NCBI GenBank assembly: GCA_023053545.1
Contig: JAKZAN010000006.1
Location: 5,833,001 to 5,897,000 of the forward strand
Reading direction: 5' to 3'
Origin: Lepidurus packardi
Taxonomy: Eukaryota; Arthropoda; Branchiopoda; Notostraca; Triopsidae
DNA length: 64,000 nucleotides
Under the pieces are notes generated by a model that made no database searches, was not told where the DNA came from, and was given only the letters and a program-made list of their open reading frames with translations. The position numbers and the translations under genes are program-made. Within the stretch, counting starts at the first letter, position 1, and each line of letters begins with the position of its first letter. Positions 22,898 through 35,161 of the stretch are shown here, in pieces.

Positions 22898-23736
22898 GCT
22901 GTCACGAAATTGCCGGGTGTACGTAGTTTCCTATTTTCTATGGTTTTATGTGTACCGTATCAGAAAGGGAGAGAAGTATAAATCCCAGCCTGTCTTCCTA
23001 TTGGTTTAAACCAAATTCAATTGAAGCTCTCCTCCGTGAAATTCAGGATGTGAAGCATTTGCTTAAGGAAGAGAAACACGAAGCTGACATTTGCTACACT
23101 TCACATCCTTTTAGGAAGACCAATTTCATTGTTGATCCTAAACATGGTAAACAGCATATCGATTCAGCAAGTAGAAATCCTCGGACTACTTACATATGAG
23201 TTTACAGAACGGATTACGAACTAAGGCATTTCATAATTCGTTGTACTTCAAGGTTATTGCAGCTTATTCATTTAACATTAGAAAAGCGTGCGTAAAAACG
23301 TGCAGATATCTTTTCCGTGTAAAATTTACTTATTTTACTTTGTAAAAGGAAAAGATATCAGCAAAGAAAGTAACTCAAGAGTTGACCTAATAAGTTGCTT
23401 ACACGTGCCGTGTTTAAAAAAAGGAAGGAAAGAGAATTGTGGGCAGAATTGTATAGCAAGGTGATGTAAAAAACTAAGGATGGTAAGCCATGTATACTTT
23501 TTATGATGGTACAACAAACTTACCCTGTTGTATGTAAAAACAAATTATCGCTGGAAAAACGCATGCTTGCTAATACGTAGAAACCATACGATTTAATATT
23601 CTAAGAAAGTTCACAACTTATAAAAAATAGCCTTTTTATCAATACTGCGAAAGACAAGGGTTCCATAAACTGTGTCGACATCTTAGAGCTATTGCACATT
23701 TCCCGGCATAAGGAAAGAGCTTAATTGCAAACTTGC
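22898..23736. other. Gene-free region with an 11 bp inverted repeat
   Basis: A plus-strand frame at 22948-23199 (MCTVSERERSINPSLSSYW...) has no signal peptide or recognised domain. Within it AGGATGTGAAG (23045-23055) and its complement (23099-23109) form an inverted repeat with a 43 bp loop. Nothing else is supported. Confidence 0.4.
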
Positions 23737-24294
23737 ATGATGAGAAAATTTGGTTTTGTATGGCAAATTGTTTGTTTTCTTGTTTCTGGTCAAGTCACAG
23801 CAAATCATCGAAGGATATCTCCACTGAGACACAGGTCATGATTAGCGATACAATGAACAAAGGAAAACATCAGTCCCGTAATTTAAGTGAAGTTCAAGTC
23901 CCAAGCTATTTATACAATTATTATTTTTGCCAGACAAACAGAAAGCAAGCCAGAATGGTGTCACAAAGCGTATCCTCGGGGATCTTTAGTTGGGTCATTG
24001 CTCAAGACATAGCATTGTGATTGGAACGTAAAGTTTCTAGTACTCTGACGTCGGATATAGTGTCCTGTGGCTTTTTGTCAGTTGTGAAGAAACTGTATTC
24101 TCAGGAGCCCCCATTATTGCGTCAGACACATGTAGCCCGATTCGCCTACGAATATCAGGTGACTGAATTCCAAAGAAACGACACGTTTGCAAAGTTGCCG
24201 CCAAGGAATACTTTACCTCCCAGATTTAGTAAGTTGATGAACAGGCTAAACCGAGAATTGTCATAAGAAACAGATGCGGATGTACGTAAGGGTT
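23737..24294 (+). CDS. Possible small secreted-protein gene (incomplete model)
   Basis: An ATG at 23737 starts MMRKFGFVWQIVCFLVSGQV followed by TANHRR, a plausible signal peptide. Further right, a frame after an acceptor at about 24102 (TATTCTCAG) reads EPPLLRQTHVARFAYEYQ and FAKLPPRNTLPPRF. It is followed by a canonical 49 bp intron (GTAAGT at 24230 to AACAG at 24278), after which it would stop at 24294. The middle exon or exons could not be fixed. The position fits the run of secreted-protein genes in this domain. Low confidence. Confidence 0.3.
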
Positions 24295-25362
24295 GAGGGT
24301 CAGACAATTCGCTTTGGGGCAAAGGATGCTGCCGAGCTTTCCCAAAGGTATGAAAAAATGTTGGTCAAGGTAAGGCTGAAAGCGGTGCATAATTATAGCA
24401 GTTTTAATGCTCCATGCTTTCAGGAACTTTCTACGCAACGTCCAAGCAAATGTGGATGTGCACTCTTGCTTCTAAACGGCAGTTTCTAATGCTGTTATGT
24501 GCAATTGACCAAAATTCCCAGAAAGAACAACAAGAGCACAGGAAAGAGTGAAAGTACTAGTTAGATCGCTCACGATGTATGTCTCCCCAAATACTATTAT
24601 TTCCACCCTAAATGCCACGTTATTGCGTTATTACATACGAAACTCAAAGAACGTCTACACGGAATAGCAGGCGACTAAACTCGCCTATGTTTGTTCATCA
24701 ATCAAGAAAATAAACAATTTACTAACTTCCTACACGGACTAAATAATGACGAGGTGCATAATTTGGACTAAACCCTGTTGCATAATTACGAAACTGACCA
24801 AATATGGAAGTCGAGTTAATCGACCAAAGTTTCCAGTAATAACAGATAGGATAATAACCACCGATCCGCATACATCTGTACAACTATGGCAAACTTACTC
24901 AAGTAATGGGCAGAACGGAGTCTTTTGGTACGCGCCAGTCAAGGTTGCTTCATCCTTTGTGCATACAGAGACGCAAATAGCGCATCCAACCGAGAGTTAT
25001 GCTTGACCTGTAATTTCGTAATCCGTAAACCCATCTCAGCAAGCCATAATGCCCATAAGCATACGCAAAAAGGTAACTCCCAACGAAGGAAGGACTGCCA
25101 AGTAAGTCAATGTGCAGAGAGGAATTCGAAGTGGAAAGTGAAAGTCTTCGTTCTCTTCTACTAAACTTGCTGAGCCCTGCTAATAGGTCTATCGAAACTT
25201 GACTTTTAAGAGTCCAGACCTTATTCACGACAAGAACCTCGACTAGTAAAGCAGACACCTTAATCCTTGCTATTTTGATAAACAACATTGTGACTGTTTT
25301 GTTTCCCGAGTGTTTCAACCACCTCTGACGAATCGAACATTGAAATTTACTGGTACTTAGAC
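24295..25362. other. Gene-free region
   Basis: No exon, RNA gene or repeat could be supported; short open frames on both strands look like chance. Confidence 0.45.
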
Positions 25363-26840
25363 ATGAAACGTTTTCTGGTAAGTTTCCTGTTTACAAAAAA
25401 ACAAAACAAGATTTTGAAGACACGATTTATGTGTTTGGTGTCGAAAAGCTTGTTGTCCAAGTCTCGCTAAATTCGTCTCTCAACGATTCTGCGACAAGGC
25501 AATTTACAATTGTTTATTTTTTAAAAAATATTTACGAAATTCTCGGACAAAGGTATCGAACAAATGTTTCGAAACACGTCACGTGGAAAGAAAGATGTGC
25601 AGGATAACAAAACTTTCCATTTTCAATTTCATATGTCGTAAAGGTCCAACTATTGAAGTTGGATACAATGAAGTGGATAAAAGAACTGGTTTTGGTAACG
25701 TGCATTTTAATAATTCCGTTCGAAGAACTGAGTCGCCAGAATCGAAGAAGTGTTTTACTTTATTGCATATCATATAAAATTGAACCTTATTATGTAAATT
25801 CTCTGTAATTTCAGTGTATTGCTATGCTGGCGCTCGGCATTATAGGAAATGCCTTCGCTCAACAATTACAATTCGGTTTCCGTCCCATCGCGGCTGGGGC
25901 TCCTCAACAATTCCAACCAAGACAAGGGTTTGCAGCACCTCAGCAGCAACAAAATCGCCCTGTAGCGCAAAACCAATTCGGTAGGCAATTCAGTTCCCAA
26001 GCGCAACAACAAAGAAGGCCAAATCAACAGCGATTCCAACAAAGGCAGCAACAAAATTTTGCCCCTAACCAAAACAACTTTCCCCAACAACGGCCTGTCC
26101 AGCAACAAAGGGCCAACAACAATCAACCCCTTTTCCGAAATAATGTGGGTCCAGCAATTCAACCTGCTCGACAAGTGCAGCAACAAGCAGTCGCTCCGCA
26201 GTTTATTCCTCAACAGAATTTCCTTAACGTAGCGCCTCCACAGCAGCAGCAACAGCCGACTCAAAATATACCCTTGCAAGCTCGAGCTCCCATACTAAAC
26301 AATGCAGCTTTCGTCCCTCTTTTAACTCAACAACCCTTTGTACAGCAACCTGTTCCCCAACAATTTCAACCTAGCCAACCTTCTATAACTCAACAGCCAG
26401 TAGTGCAGCAACCTGCTCCCCAACAATTTCAGCCTAGCCAACCTCTGCCTATTTCTCAGCCTCTCGTTATCAACAACGCATTACTGCCTACAACACCCGT
26501 ACAACAACCGGCTCCCCCCGCACCGGTAGTGGCTCCTGTACAGCAACTTGCTCCTATTAGACCGGAAGCAGCTCCATTTTCAGTGCAACTGCCCGGTCCT
26601 ATTGTACCGGTTTCTAACCAAATAGTACAAACGCCTTTGCCGACAGCGTCTACTACAACAATTGCGGCCAATAATGTCTCACCCGCACTGACCACGCGTC
26701 AGCCCATAAGACCAGTCCCACTGTTTCCCCTTGCTCTCACCGGCAACAACGTAGAAGCCAACGCAGGAGTATTGCCTTTGCAAAGCGAAACTACTGACCT
26801 AGAATTACAATTTCCCAAGTATCCGCCGTTCTTAAATTAG
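25363..26840 (+). CDS. Secreted Gln/Pro-rich protein
   Basis: Exon 1 (25363-25377, MKRFL) joins exon 2 (25815-26840) in phase 0, giving 346 residues with signal peptide MKRFLCIAMLALGIIGNAFA. The mature chain is dominated by Q, P, N and A. Residues about 20-150 are QQ-rich (PRQGFAAPQQQQNRP). The centre has near-duplicate blocks VQQPVPQQFQPSQP / VQQPAPQQFQPSQP encoded by a 63 bp tandem duplication (about 26340-26465). The end is PVP/TTI-rich and finishes KYPPFLN. No cysteine framework or domain is visible. The first-exon design matches its neighbours at 22.8, 29.6 and 32.8 kb. Probably an extracellular matrix, cuticle or silk component; the function is not known. Confidence 0.82.
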
Positions 26841-26895
26841 TCGAAGTAATTATGACGTAATATAAATGCTGTATTGTCAAACAAATATTTGCCAT

Positions 26896-26901
26896 AATAA
26901 A
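26896..26901 (+). terminator. Polyadenylation signal AATAAA
   Basis: AATAAA 56 bp after the stop codon of the Gln/Pro-rich gene. Confidence 0.6.
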
Positions 26902-29292
26902 AAGAAAATTCCCGGTAATATATTCTTAATCCGTTTAGTTTTATTTAAACCGCTAAGCATGTGTTAAATTATAACTGCACATAACTGAACGACTACGGGG
27001 GTTAAGCCAATAAAAAGCTTTTATTGCATTTTGTCTCATTTAACCTTACTACGCTTTTATTTTGCTAGCTCTATGGTGTTTGCTCAAGAAGCCGTTCGTC
27101 GTATCGCCAAAACAAGTATTTTGCGGGTCTTTTCATAATAAAAAAAAAGTGCACAGAGTAGAGGATGGACGTAGTAATCGATCATCGTAGATAGTCGAAA
27201 CAGGTCAGATGTTCAAAGGAACGGGTTTGGACGGAACCAAGACTTTCACTTGTTGTGGAGGGACGTTGGGTACCGTCCTCTTAAGCTGTCTTATCTCTTT
27301 AAGTTGCGAAAGATCCGGTAAGTGTCTGTGAAAGAGGAGTAAGGTTATTTAGAGAAAGCGTTTATGTTTAAGACACTCCATACTTTTCGAGAATACAGGA
27401 TCTATTCTCGTTTCTAGCAAAGAGTGACGCAAATGTCGAGGTTATCAGGTTTGCTTAGTTGCGGATATCCTTTGATGGCGATGTCAACAAGTTGTGTGCC
27501 AAAAACTACGTTGCTCCAGAATGCTAATTTTCTTGTCCTGATACATTTCTAATAACCGATAAATATCTTGTTCGCATGATTTCTAATAGCTGTTAAATTT
27601 CGCCTGTTAAATTCCTTAAATCTGATTGACACATTTTCCATGAACCTCTGAGGAACTAAGTTTAGACTCTTAAAGCTTTTCAGCGACCGAGCTGCTAACG
27701 TTACTAATTGTTTCCGTTAGGATAGGAAACAAAACACGTTAAATTCCTTTCTTTGCCGAAACACAAACCCGATCTCTGACAAGCGCTATATTTCGTAAGA
27801 CATTTCGTGTACACAATACCCATATATGTTTATACTGCTCTTTACGTTTGCCTACGAAAACAGTTTGGATCGGATTTAAATCAGGCCTTTCTCTAGTTTA
27901 TTCCTGTACAACGAATAAACACTGTTATGCAAACTTAAAAGTAGGGGGATTTAACGTACAAGACGTTCGTCCTCAATGCATCAAAACGTAAATCTATGAA
28001 CGACCACAGTACCCAAGAAACGTTGAAAAGCTGCAAGCAGGGCAGCTTCCATGAAACGGACTCTATAAACTTAGTTTATTCGTATCAACATGCCACTTCC
28101 AGCACAGTACTTCTATGATAAGAGTCGCAGACTCCTAAGAATTCCGGCCGGAAACAGGAAGTGGAATTGTGGTACTTTCAAACCAATCTAAATTCTCAAG
28201 ACGCTAATTAAAATATACCCAATGAGCAAGCCACTTTGTTTTATCTCGTGATTTTACGCAATGTGTCAAATGACTACTGCGTAGACCAAAAATCAACTGG
28301 CTTTTGTCTGCTAGTGTTAGACATGGCTTTCTATTGGCTTCTTAAACTAACACCAGGATGACGCTTGGATGTCGCAACGTCGAAACAAACGTCACTGATA
28401 TTGTGCCGACCTGCATCGTATCACGCTATATGTCTGGCCCATGGGAGGTAGATCGTGAATGAACTTCAAGGCATTCTTGCTGGTACGTCGCAATCTTAAT
28501 GTAAACTAGATCAATACCGCCCGGAACTGAGCGAAACGTTCCTATTCTTCTTATAGCTTATCTGAAAGCCATGGCCATAAATTTGACGAAGTATTCATGG
28601 AATTAACTAAAAAAGAAAAAAAGTATATATGCCGGCAGCAATATCAACACTGGTCTTCCCTACTAAGTAGGTAGAAGTTGGAAAGGTAGGGAAAATATCA
28701 ACGCTAGACAAGCGAAACCGAAGGGTTTCCGAGTCATTCTCCATTCGGAACATGAATGTAAGCGGAAGTTTAAATAGCGGCGGATGCGTGGGCGGAAAAT
28801 AGCGTGTATCACCTATTCTGCAGATGAGATCATGATAGGAAAGCAAATATTTTCCTCAAATCTCCTTATTCTACACCATAAATGAACTTTAGTCTGAATC
28901 TATTAACGCGGTAACCTATACGAGTCACTAGACCCTCCCACACACTCGGCAAACTAAGTCTGGCCCACGAATTTTTTTTTAAGGGGAGTTGTGTTCTCCG
29001 CTGCACCTTATCGAAGGAAAAATTTGACTGCAAAAGGCAAGTCCGGGTTCGTACATATGGCACTTGTTTCTGGCTCGCGCTTGTGGTTGCTAAGCGAGAG
29101 CTGTGGTCCGTTTTGAAATCGCGCTCGTAGTACAAAAAGGACACCGAAGGTAAAAGTGAAAAGACGGCAAGCGAGGGGTGGTTCACGTTTTGTTTAATCA
29201 AACGAGCCCTTCAGCTCAGGTATACCTTTGGGTCAGTCGAACTAGAACCCACCCTGACATTTGCATGCTGTGTGCTCTTGATCCTTTCGGCG
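26902..29292. other. Gene-free region, 2.4 kb
   Basis: No exon, RNA gene or repeat array is seen. Open frames at 28607-28846 and 28866-29201 on minus carry no recognisable domain. Confidence 0.5.
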
Positions 29293-29300
29293 CATAAAAG
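29293..29300 (+). promoter_or_regulatory. Candidate TATA box for the 29.6 kb gene
   Basis: CATAAAAG followed about 30 bp later by CCAGTTAG, an initiator-like sequence. A second AT-rich TATTTATA at 29612-29619 is only 20 bp from the start codon and is less likely. Confidence 0.4.
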
Positions 29301-29639
29301 CAGGCTCAGAACACCGGCTAAGTCCAGTTAGTTCCTTCACATTCAAATGAATGGGTAACTCGCTGATCATCTAACTTTCTGGCCTTTGCAAGTTAACGAT
29401 CAACAGTGTGATAGACAAACGTGACTGGTTGCACGTGCAAAGTCTACTATTACAGTGCATAATTGGATACAGTGACGTCTTTTTCTCAGACTTGAGCTTC
29501 ACTGTACACTGACTCTCGATCCAGACAATTAACATTGTACTCCTCAATTCAAAACGTGACTACTACCGTGTTTGACTTACTCTTGCCAAAGTTTCCGTAA
29601 TTAGGCTAGCCTATTTATAGAACGTTTATCAAACACAAC

Positions 29640-30190
29640 ATGGAACCCAGCACCAAGACTGTATTGGTAAGGCGAACTGTAAACAAATGCACCTAAATCT
29701 GAAGCTAATTTGTTTTGTTTTTTGTTTATCTTAGGTTTACGTATTGGTTACCATTGGTTTGCATGCGAGTCAAATTTCTAGTTATCCACAGCAGCAGAAG
29801 CGGCCACATATTTCTGAACAATATCCCAGGTTGCTGAGCCGTGCTTATCGCCACGCTTGGGCCTGGCCGAGTGACTTGTATAGCCGCTACCATCTCAACC
29901 GAAAGCCGATTCCAGAATTGGAATCGAATTTACGTGCAGTGGACGCCATGGGCTCTGACATGGAAGCTCTACCATCAGAAATAATCCAACTACCAGGGGA
30001 GGACGAAGGAAATATTCACTCAGGAAGATCTGCTTCGATTCCTTCAAAATATGAAGGTATCTATTTTCCGGACAAGGACACGAATTTGCCGGCTGCTTCA
30101 AACTCGAAGAAGTCGGTCTGGGTGCCAAGCAACTATAAAGATTGCGAAAAGGAACTAATGTGCGAACGCCCTGATAGTTACCCTGAGTAG
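29640..30190 (+). CDS. Small orphan secreted protein, 160 residues
   Basis: Exon 1 (29640-29666, MEPSTKTVL) joins exon 2 (29735-30190) in phase 0. The joined start MEPSTKTVLVYVLVTIGLHA is a moderate signal peptide with cleavage near HAS-QI. The mature part is non-repetitive: a W-rich stretch YRHAWAWPSDLYSRYH, an acidic middle, and a C-terminus DCEKELMCERPDSYPE with the only cysteine pair. No known family is recognised. The gene structure (tiny first coding exon, 68 bp intron) matches its secreted neighbours. Confidence 0.68.
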
Positions 30191-32656
30191 GAAGACGCTT
30201 TATTACAAACACTTTATTAAGACAGTTTATTACAAACATAACGCTCATTATTATTGTTCCATCCAATAGGCAAGCTATTAAGGATAGTGTCCTACGACTA
30301 TTGGGTCACAAAGCATTCATTATAGGAGACGAAGAAATAGTAACAATGAACATAGTACAAAATCATGCACAGGTTTTTGTTAATTGACAGGTATCTTTTT
30401 TTTCCCTTTTAGCAGCCCGTCGATACTAGGACTAGATTGCGCCAACCCAGCACAGAAGAAACTCTCTGCGAAACTACAGTAAAGACATAAAGAAATGATA
30501 TTCTTAACATATACAGTTTTACTATCTATTCCATAATAATTAGGAATCCGTCAAATATCCGCGATTAGCCAGATCGGCAAACGATAAAGCGTGGCGTTTT
30601 GTTATCAACCAGGGTAACTTTACTCAAGGTGTCAAGGTGGAAATGTGCAAGTACGTTGACATGTGACCATTTTTTAGAAAAAGCCGCTAATGTGATACGT
30701 CTTTTATTTTTAACAGAAGTCCTGATAAGGAGTGCAAGTATGCACAAAATTTTCCTTTTGGTTTTACCACAGCTTGCCGGCAAAAATACGCTGCACGTAA
30801 ACTGCTAGCTATCACGGAAAACGGAGAAACTCTCAACGACACTTTCAACATGCCTTCGTGCTGTGTTTGCTATGTTAGACCAGCTTCTGTTACCCGGCGT
30901 AATTACGGGCCTCAAACACCTAAGATAGCTTCCTTGGTAGAATCAAACCTAAATTTTAGTTAAAAAGCTCCACACATATTAGCGTGTCAATAATTTGTTT
31001 GTCCTTGTTCGGAATCTCTCAAATATACGTCATGGATTAGATCTTTATAGGTCCCCAAGCCAATTGTGGGCTGTAATCTTGGGAATTGTGCCACACCCAC
31101 CAGCGCGCCCTTTTTTTTAAAGCATTATGGTTATTATTTTCACTTCTTACGTGCCTTCGGGCTTCATTTTATTTTTGGTTGACATGGTCTAGTCGATTCA
31201 ATCTACTAACTGGTAATAATCCCGGAAGGACCACATACTTTTGTTTTGGATCCATTCTTTATTTTCCAAAGGTTTCCTTCTCTTTTGACAATGATCCCAA
31301 AACGTAACCTCTTTTGTGACTCCTGCTGTGTCTCTTGCTCTATAATTTCGCTTTTGGTAGTGTGTTTAATTTCGTGGTAGACTTGAAACCAAATGATGTG
31401 CTCCGACAACGAACAAACCAATCTTACTTTGTTCTTACTTAAATACCTTACTTATGAACAGTTGTTCCTGATGAGATTCTTACAAATAAACACCATGTTG
31501 TCGTATTGCGAAACAACCATGTACCCCCAATGAATGCGTCTATTATTACGGATACTGTTGGCAACGAAATCAGGCGTTCCCCATTGCGCATCCTAAGCAC
31601 GAGACAGACGGTTAGGTTTTTTCCCTCCAGTTATCGCTGTCCCAAGCGGAAAATCTAGTTTCTAAAGCAGAATTATTCCTATAGAAGCAGGAAAACACGA
31701 AACAATTTGAAACCTTCGAAACCAACTAGTCAAGCATAGAAACATGACATGGATTCTTACATTTCTTGTTGCTCTGAATTGAAAACAAACTCCCAGGAGC
31801 GCACTTGGAGAAAGCACGCTACTTTCGTACGCTTCACCTACTTACGGTAGAACAAAAATGGCCATGACAATTAAAACCGAAGCCGTGTGATATACCAGAA
31901 ACGTTAATGACATGTACAATTTTGCTGCGCTAAAATAGTAAGACATACCTCGTTTCAGACCCAAAATTCTTATCCTGTAAACCCGTGCAGGGAAAACATG
32001 AGTCGGCAGTGTAGATGTGTATCACCATGATAGACATGGCCTACATATTAACTCTGAGCCGAGAAAGTAGAATTCTGCTCCGCAGAGAGGACTCACAAAC
32101 CTGAAGCAGCAACGGTGCCCAAGACCTCAATCAACATATTTTAGGCACTCCTAGCATTTTATTCAACCACGATGAATTTTTTATGCATTCCTTTAAAAAT
32201 ATGCCCGCGATTTAGTATCTGTATGTGCAATTATCAAATAAAAAGAAATTCAGCTTTAGCAAATACAATACACTCGGCCGGCCGGCTTAGGAGAAAGCAA
32301 AATTTGTCCTTTCAGTCAGTCCCACATACTGCCGCGAGTATGCATTTTTGGGAAGCCCACGCCATCCTTCCACCTCCTCATCAGCTATGCAATGGACCTA
32401 CTTGCGCATTTCTTACATTGGCAAGTCTCCCGGCCGTTTACCATAGTCGGTCTCGCACACACAATTTCTCCTGGTCTGCCGGGAGGCAAAGGCAGGCTTT
32501 CTTTCTTTCTTTCACCTGAATTACTCTCACGCCAAGAACGAAAACGGGCCCGACAAAAACTTTTCCATGCTCTATGCTGCTAGCCCACTATAAGACCCGA
32601 ATCTTTACCACAGAACTCAGGCCAAGGCATGTGCACCAGGAGAAAAGCTACTCGAC
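30191..32656. other. Gene-free region, 2.5 kb
   Basis: No exon or RNA gene is supported. Open frames such as 32172-32519 lack a signal peptide or domain. Confidence 0.5.
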
Positions 32657-32664
32657 TATATAAG
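32657..32664 (+). promoter_or_regulatory. TATA box of the Tyr/Gln-rich gene
   Basis: TATATAAG 171 bp upstream of the ATG at 32828. It has the same octamer as the resilin-like gene promoter at 22.89 kb. Confidence 0.6.
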
Positions 32665-32827
32665 CAGAACACTAACAGTTTCTCCCGCTCATTCACGTAA
32701 TCCTCTTCTACTTCTCACCGTTGAGCTCAAGCAGTCTATAGGCACGGGACACAGCAGCGAATATAGGTGACTTCCACACATACTTTTGCAGACTAGAACT
32801 CAGTGACAGAATCAATTGTTGATCACC

Positions 32828-34920
32828 ATGTGGACACCAACAGGAGTAAGTATCAATTAACTTCCTTATTTAGTTACGAATTAGTAAAGATTCTTCTCTT
32901 AATAAACACTATTCTTATGCTTATTCTCGTAGGAAGCTATTAAGTTTAAACATTTTCATACCGGTCAGCTTTATATTATACATATCTTCTTTACGTTCTT
33001 GCTCCACAATTGTACAAAAGCATATGTTATTGTTAATCTAGAAATTAACACATCACGCCATCTCGGCCAACGTAGTATCAAGGCGACTGCTATAACAATT
33101 TACAAATAGATTCACTGAACAAAGTGGCACTTGAAAAGAAAATTTTCTATATCCTGATAACAGGCTTAATTTATAGTGGGCTCGGTGCAGTTTAATGGTA
33201 TCCCCCCATTCCAACCGTCGGAGCAATGAGGTCAAGCCGAGTGAAAGCGAGGAGCACGCCAAAGGAGCCTGCTTTCTCTTTGGTTTACTTCTCGTACTCC
33301 CGGCTCGTCTTGAGATAACAACTCTACCATAGGAAAGCTTTTTCACGATATAACATTTATGCCCAGGATGTCCCTCTCTGTAGTGAGAAACCGGTTTGTC
33401 TCCCAAATCAGGGCTCATGCTTCCAAACATCCAGGAAGCCAGAACTAGGAGAAAGTTGACTGACAGTTTTTAAGAAATCTCATCGTTTTCCACGTTACTA
33501 TGTATCTTTTCCTTGGTCTGATTACCAGGTCCGGCTAGCGATTTTCATCACGCTATTGATTGCTTTAGCCCACGCAGACAAAGGTGGCTCCGGCAGTTAT
33601 GGAAACACCAAGTCGAAGGGTAAAGGTAAAGGCGGTTCTCAAGCTTACTATGCACCTCAGCCTCACAAAGTAATCATCGTGCCAGCTGGGCCTAGCTACC
33701 AATATGGATGGGTAGGCTTCGGCGGTCACTCCAAAAAGGACAAGGACAAGAAGATTCCTAGACTCCCTTACGTGCCTTTCCCGGCCGTTATTCAAAAGGG
33801 GAACAAATACGGATCGATTATCCATCAAGGCGATTATTACGGAGGTCATGGATACTCAGCCCCTGCTCCTCAAGTTTACAACTATGCTCCTTCTTATTCC
33901 CCGGCAGCAATTCCGCCAACTCCATACTACCCAAAACCCGCACCCAGTCCTGTTTACAACGTTCCCGCAGCTCCGGTTTACCAACAACAACCGCCAGTAT
34001 ACCAACAGCAGCAGCCAGTATACCAACAACAACAGCCAGTATACCAACAGCAGCAGCCAGTATACCAACAACAACAGCCAGTATACCAACAACAGCCTGC
34101 TGCAAGCTATGCCGAACAACCCATCCAAAAGCCAGTGGAAGAAGCAGCAGGAAGCGGGATTACTGTCCCTCCAGTTACGGATATCGAATCTGATTACTCC
34201 CCTGAAACGGTTGATGACTATGTCCCGGTATACATTCCCGAACCCGTGAAACCTACGGGTCCTCCCTCGTACGAATATCAAGCTAATTCTGAAATCAGTG
34301 GTCAAGCAGGTAATGATTACAGTCAGCAAGGCTACGGTGAACAGATTCAACCATTCCCTGAACAGCCTCAATATTTCGAAGCAGCTGAACCAAGGCCTCT
34401 TCCCGAATCTCCTTCTTCTGGATGGTCGTCTGAAAACGGGTACCAACAAGGTCCCCAGTACCGCGACGTTCCCCTTCCAGCAGCTGAGCCTGCGTACAAC
34501 TTTGTTATTCCTGACGCGACTCCAGCCTACATTGAAAGCCCAGTCAACTTACCAGTTTACGAAGAACAAGGACCGGCTTCGTATCAGGGCAACGAGTACG
34601 GGCAACAACAAGACGGCGCAGACTGGGCTGGTGAAAATCAACAACCGCAATGGCTTCAATCTACCGCATGGGGATCAGGAGAGGCGGACTCTGCTGGCGC
34701 ATGGTCGCAGCAAACACAACAAGTCGCTAGCGCGCCCCTTGACACGACAAACCAACAAGCTCAAGCAGTCCAGCAATACGATGCTTCAGAACCGATATAC
34801 GTCGCAGCCAATTCAGACAGCTCAGCAATTATTCAAGAGCCTATCGAGCACCAGCCGGAAGTAGCTCCAGAAAACGGAAGCTACGGTGACAAAATTAACA
34901 CTAATCAAGGTGCCCGGTAA
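32828..34920 (+). CDS. Secreted Tyr/Gln/Pro-rich protein with PVYQQQQ repeats
   Basis: Exon 1 (32828-32845, MWTPTG) and exon 2 (33529-34920) join in phase 0 across a 683 bp intron, giving 469 residues with signal peptide MWTPTGVRLAIFITLLIALAHA. A basic Gly/Lys stretch (GSYGNTKSKGKGKGGSQAYY) follows, then VIIVPAGPSYQYG and KKDKDKKIPRLPYVPFPAVI, then PAP/YY-rich sequence, then five PVYQQQQ units (about residues 155-195). The rest is acidic and Y/P/Q-rich (PVTDIESDYSPETVDDYVPV; AWGSGEADSAGAWSQQTQQ). There is no cysteine framework. The VPAGPSYQYGWVGFGG segment resembles proline/tyrosine motifs of cuticular and adhesive proteins, but no named family is assigned. Confidence 0.85.
33974..34095 (+). 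repeat. 21 bp coding minisatellite with 42 bp higher-order period
   Basis: Five copies of a 21 bp unit encode PVYQQQQ. Synonymous Gln codons alternate between CAGCAGCAG and CAACAACAG forms in successive units, so the true period is 42 bp. This shows duplication in pairs. Confidence 0.88.
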
Positions 34921-35155
34921 AAAGCAAGGCAATTTAGAGACTGTACAAACACACTTTTATGACGACTTAGTAGAAACACTGAATTGCGAGGTCAAAATTT
35001 GCTCATCACATTATTATTATGTTTTTACCATGTTGGATAATAACTATTGAAGTCCGTGATATTGTAAAACGAGCGAAAAATCTTTACGTTGACGAATATC
35101 TTGCAGCTGGTTCTGTTGGTTATAATTTCGAATTTATTACCGAGTCTGAATGTTA

Positions 35156-35161
35156 AATAAA
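35156..35161 (+). terminator. Polyadenylation signal AATAAA
   Basis: AATAAA about 235 bp after the stop of the Tyr/Gln-rich gene. Confidence 0.55.

Noticed and set aside
25866-26279. Leu-rich minus-strand frame opposite the Gln/Pro-rich gene
   Set aside because: It is an antisense shadow of CAA/CAG codons.
30191-32656. CRISPR-like or phage-like structures
   Set aside because: No regularly spaced repeats anywhere; the window is plainly eukaryotic.
33565-34449. Long minus-strand frames opposite the Tyr/Gln-rich gene
   Set aside because: They mirror the CAG/CAA and Tyr codon repeats of the real gene and have no independent features.
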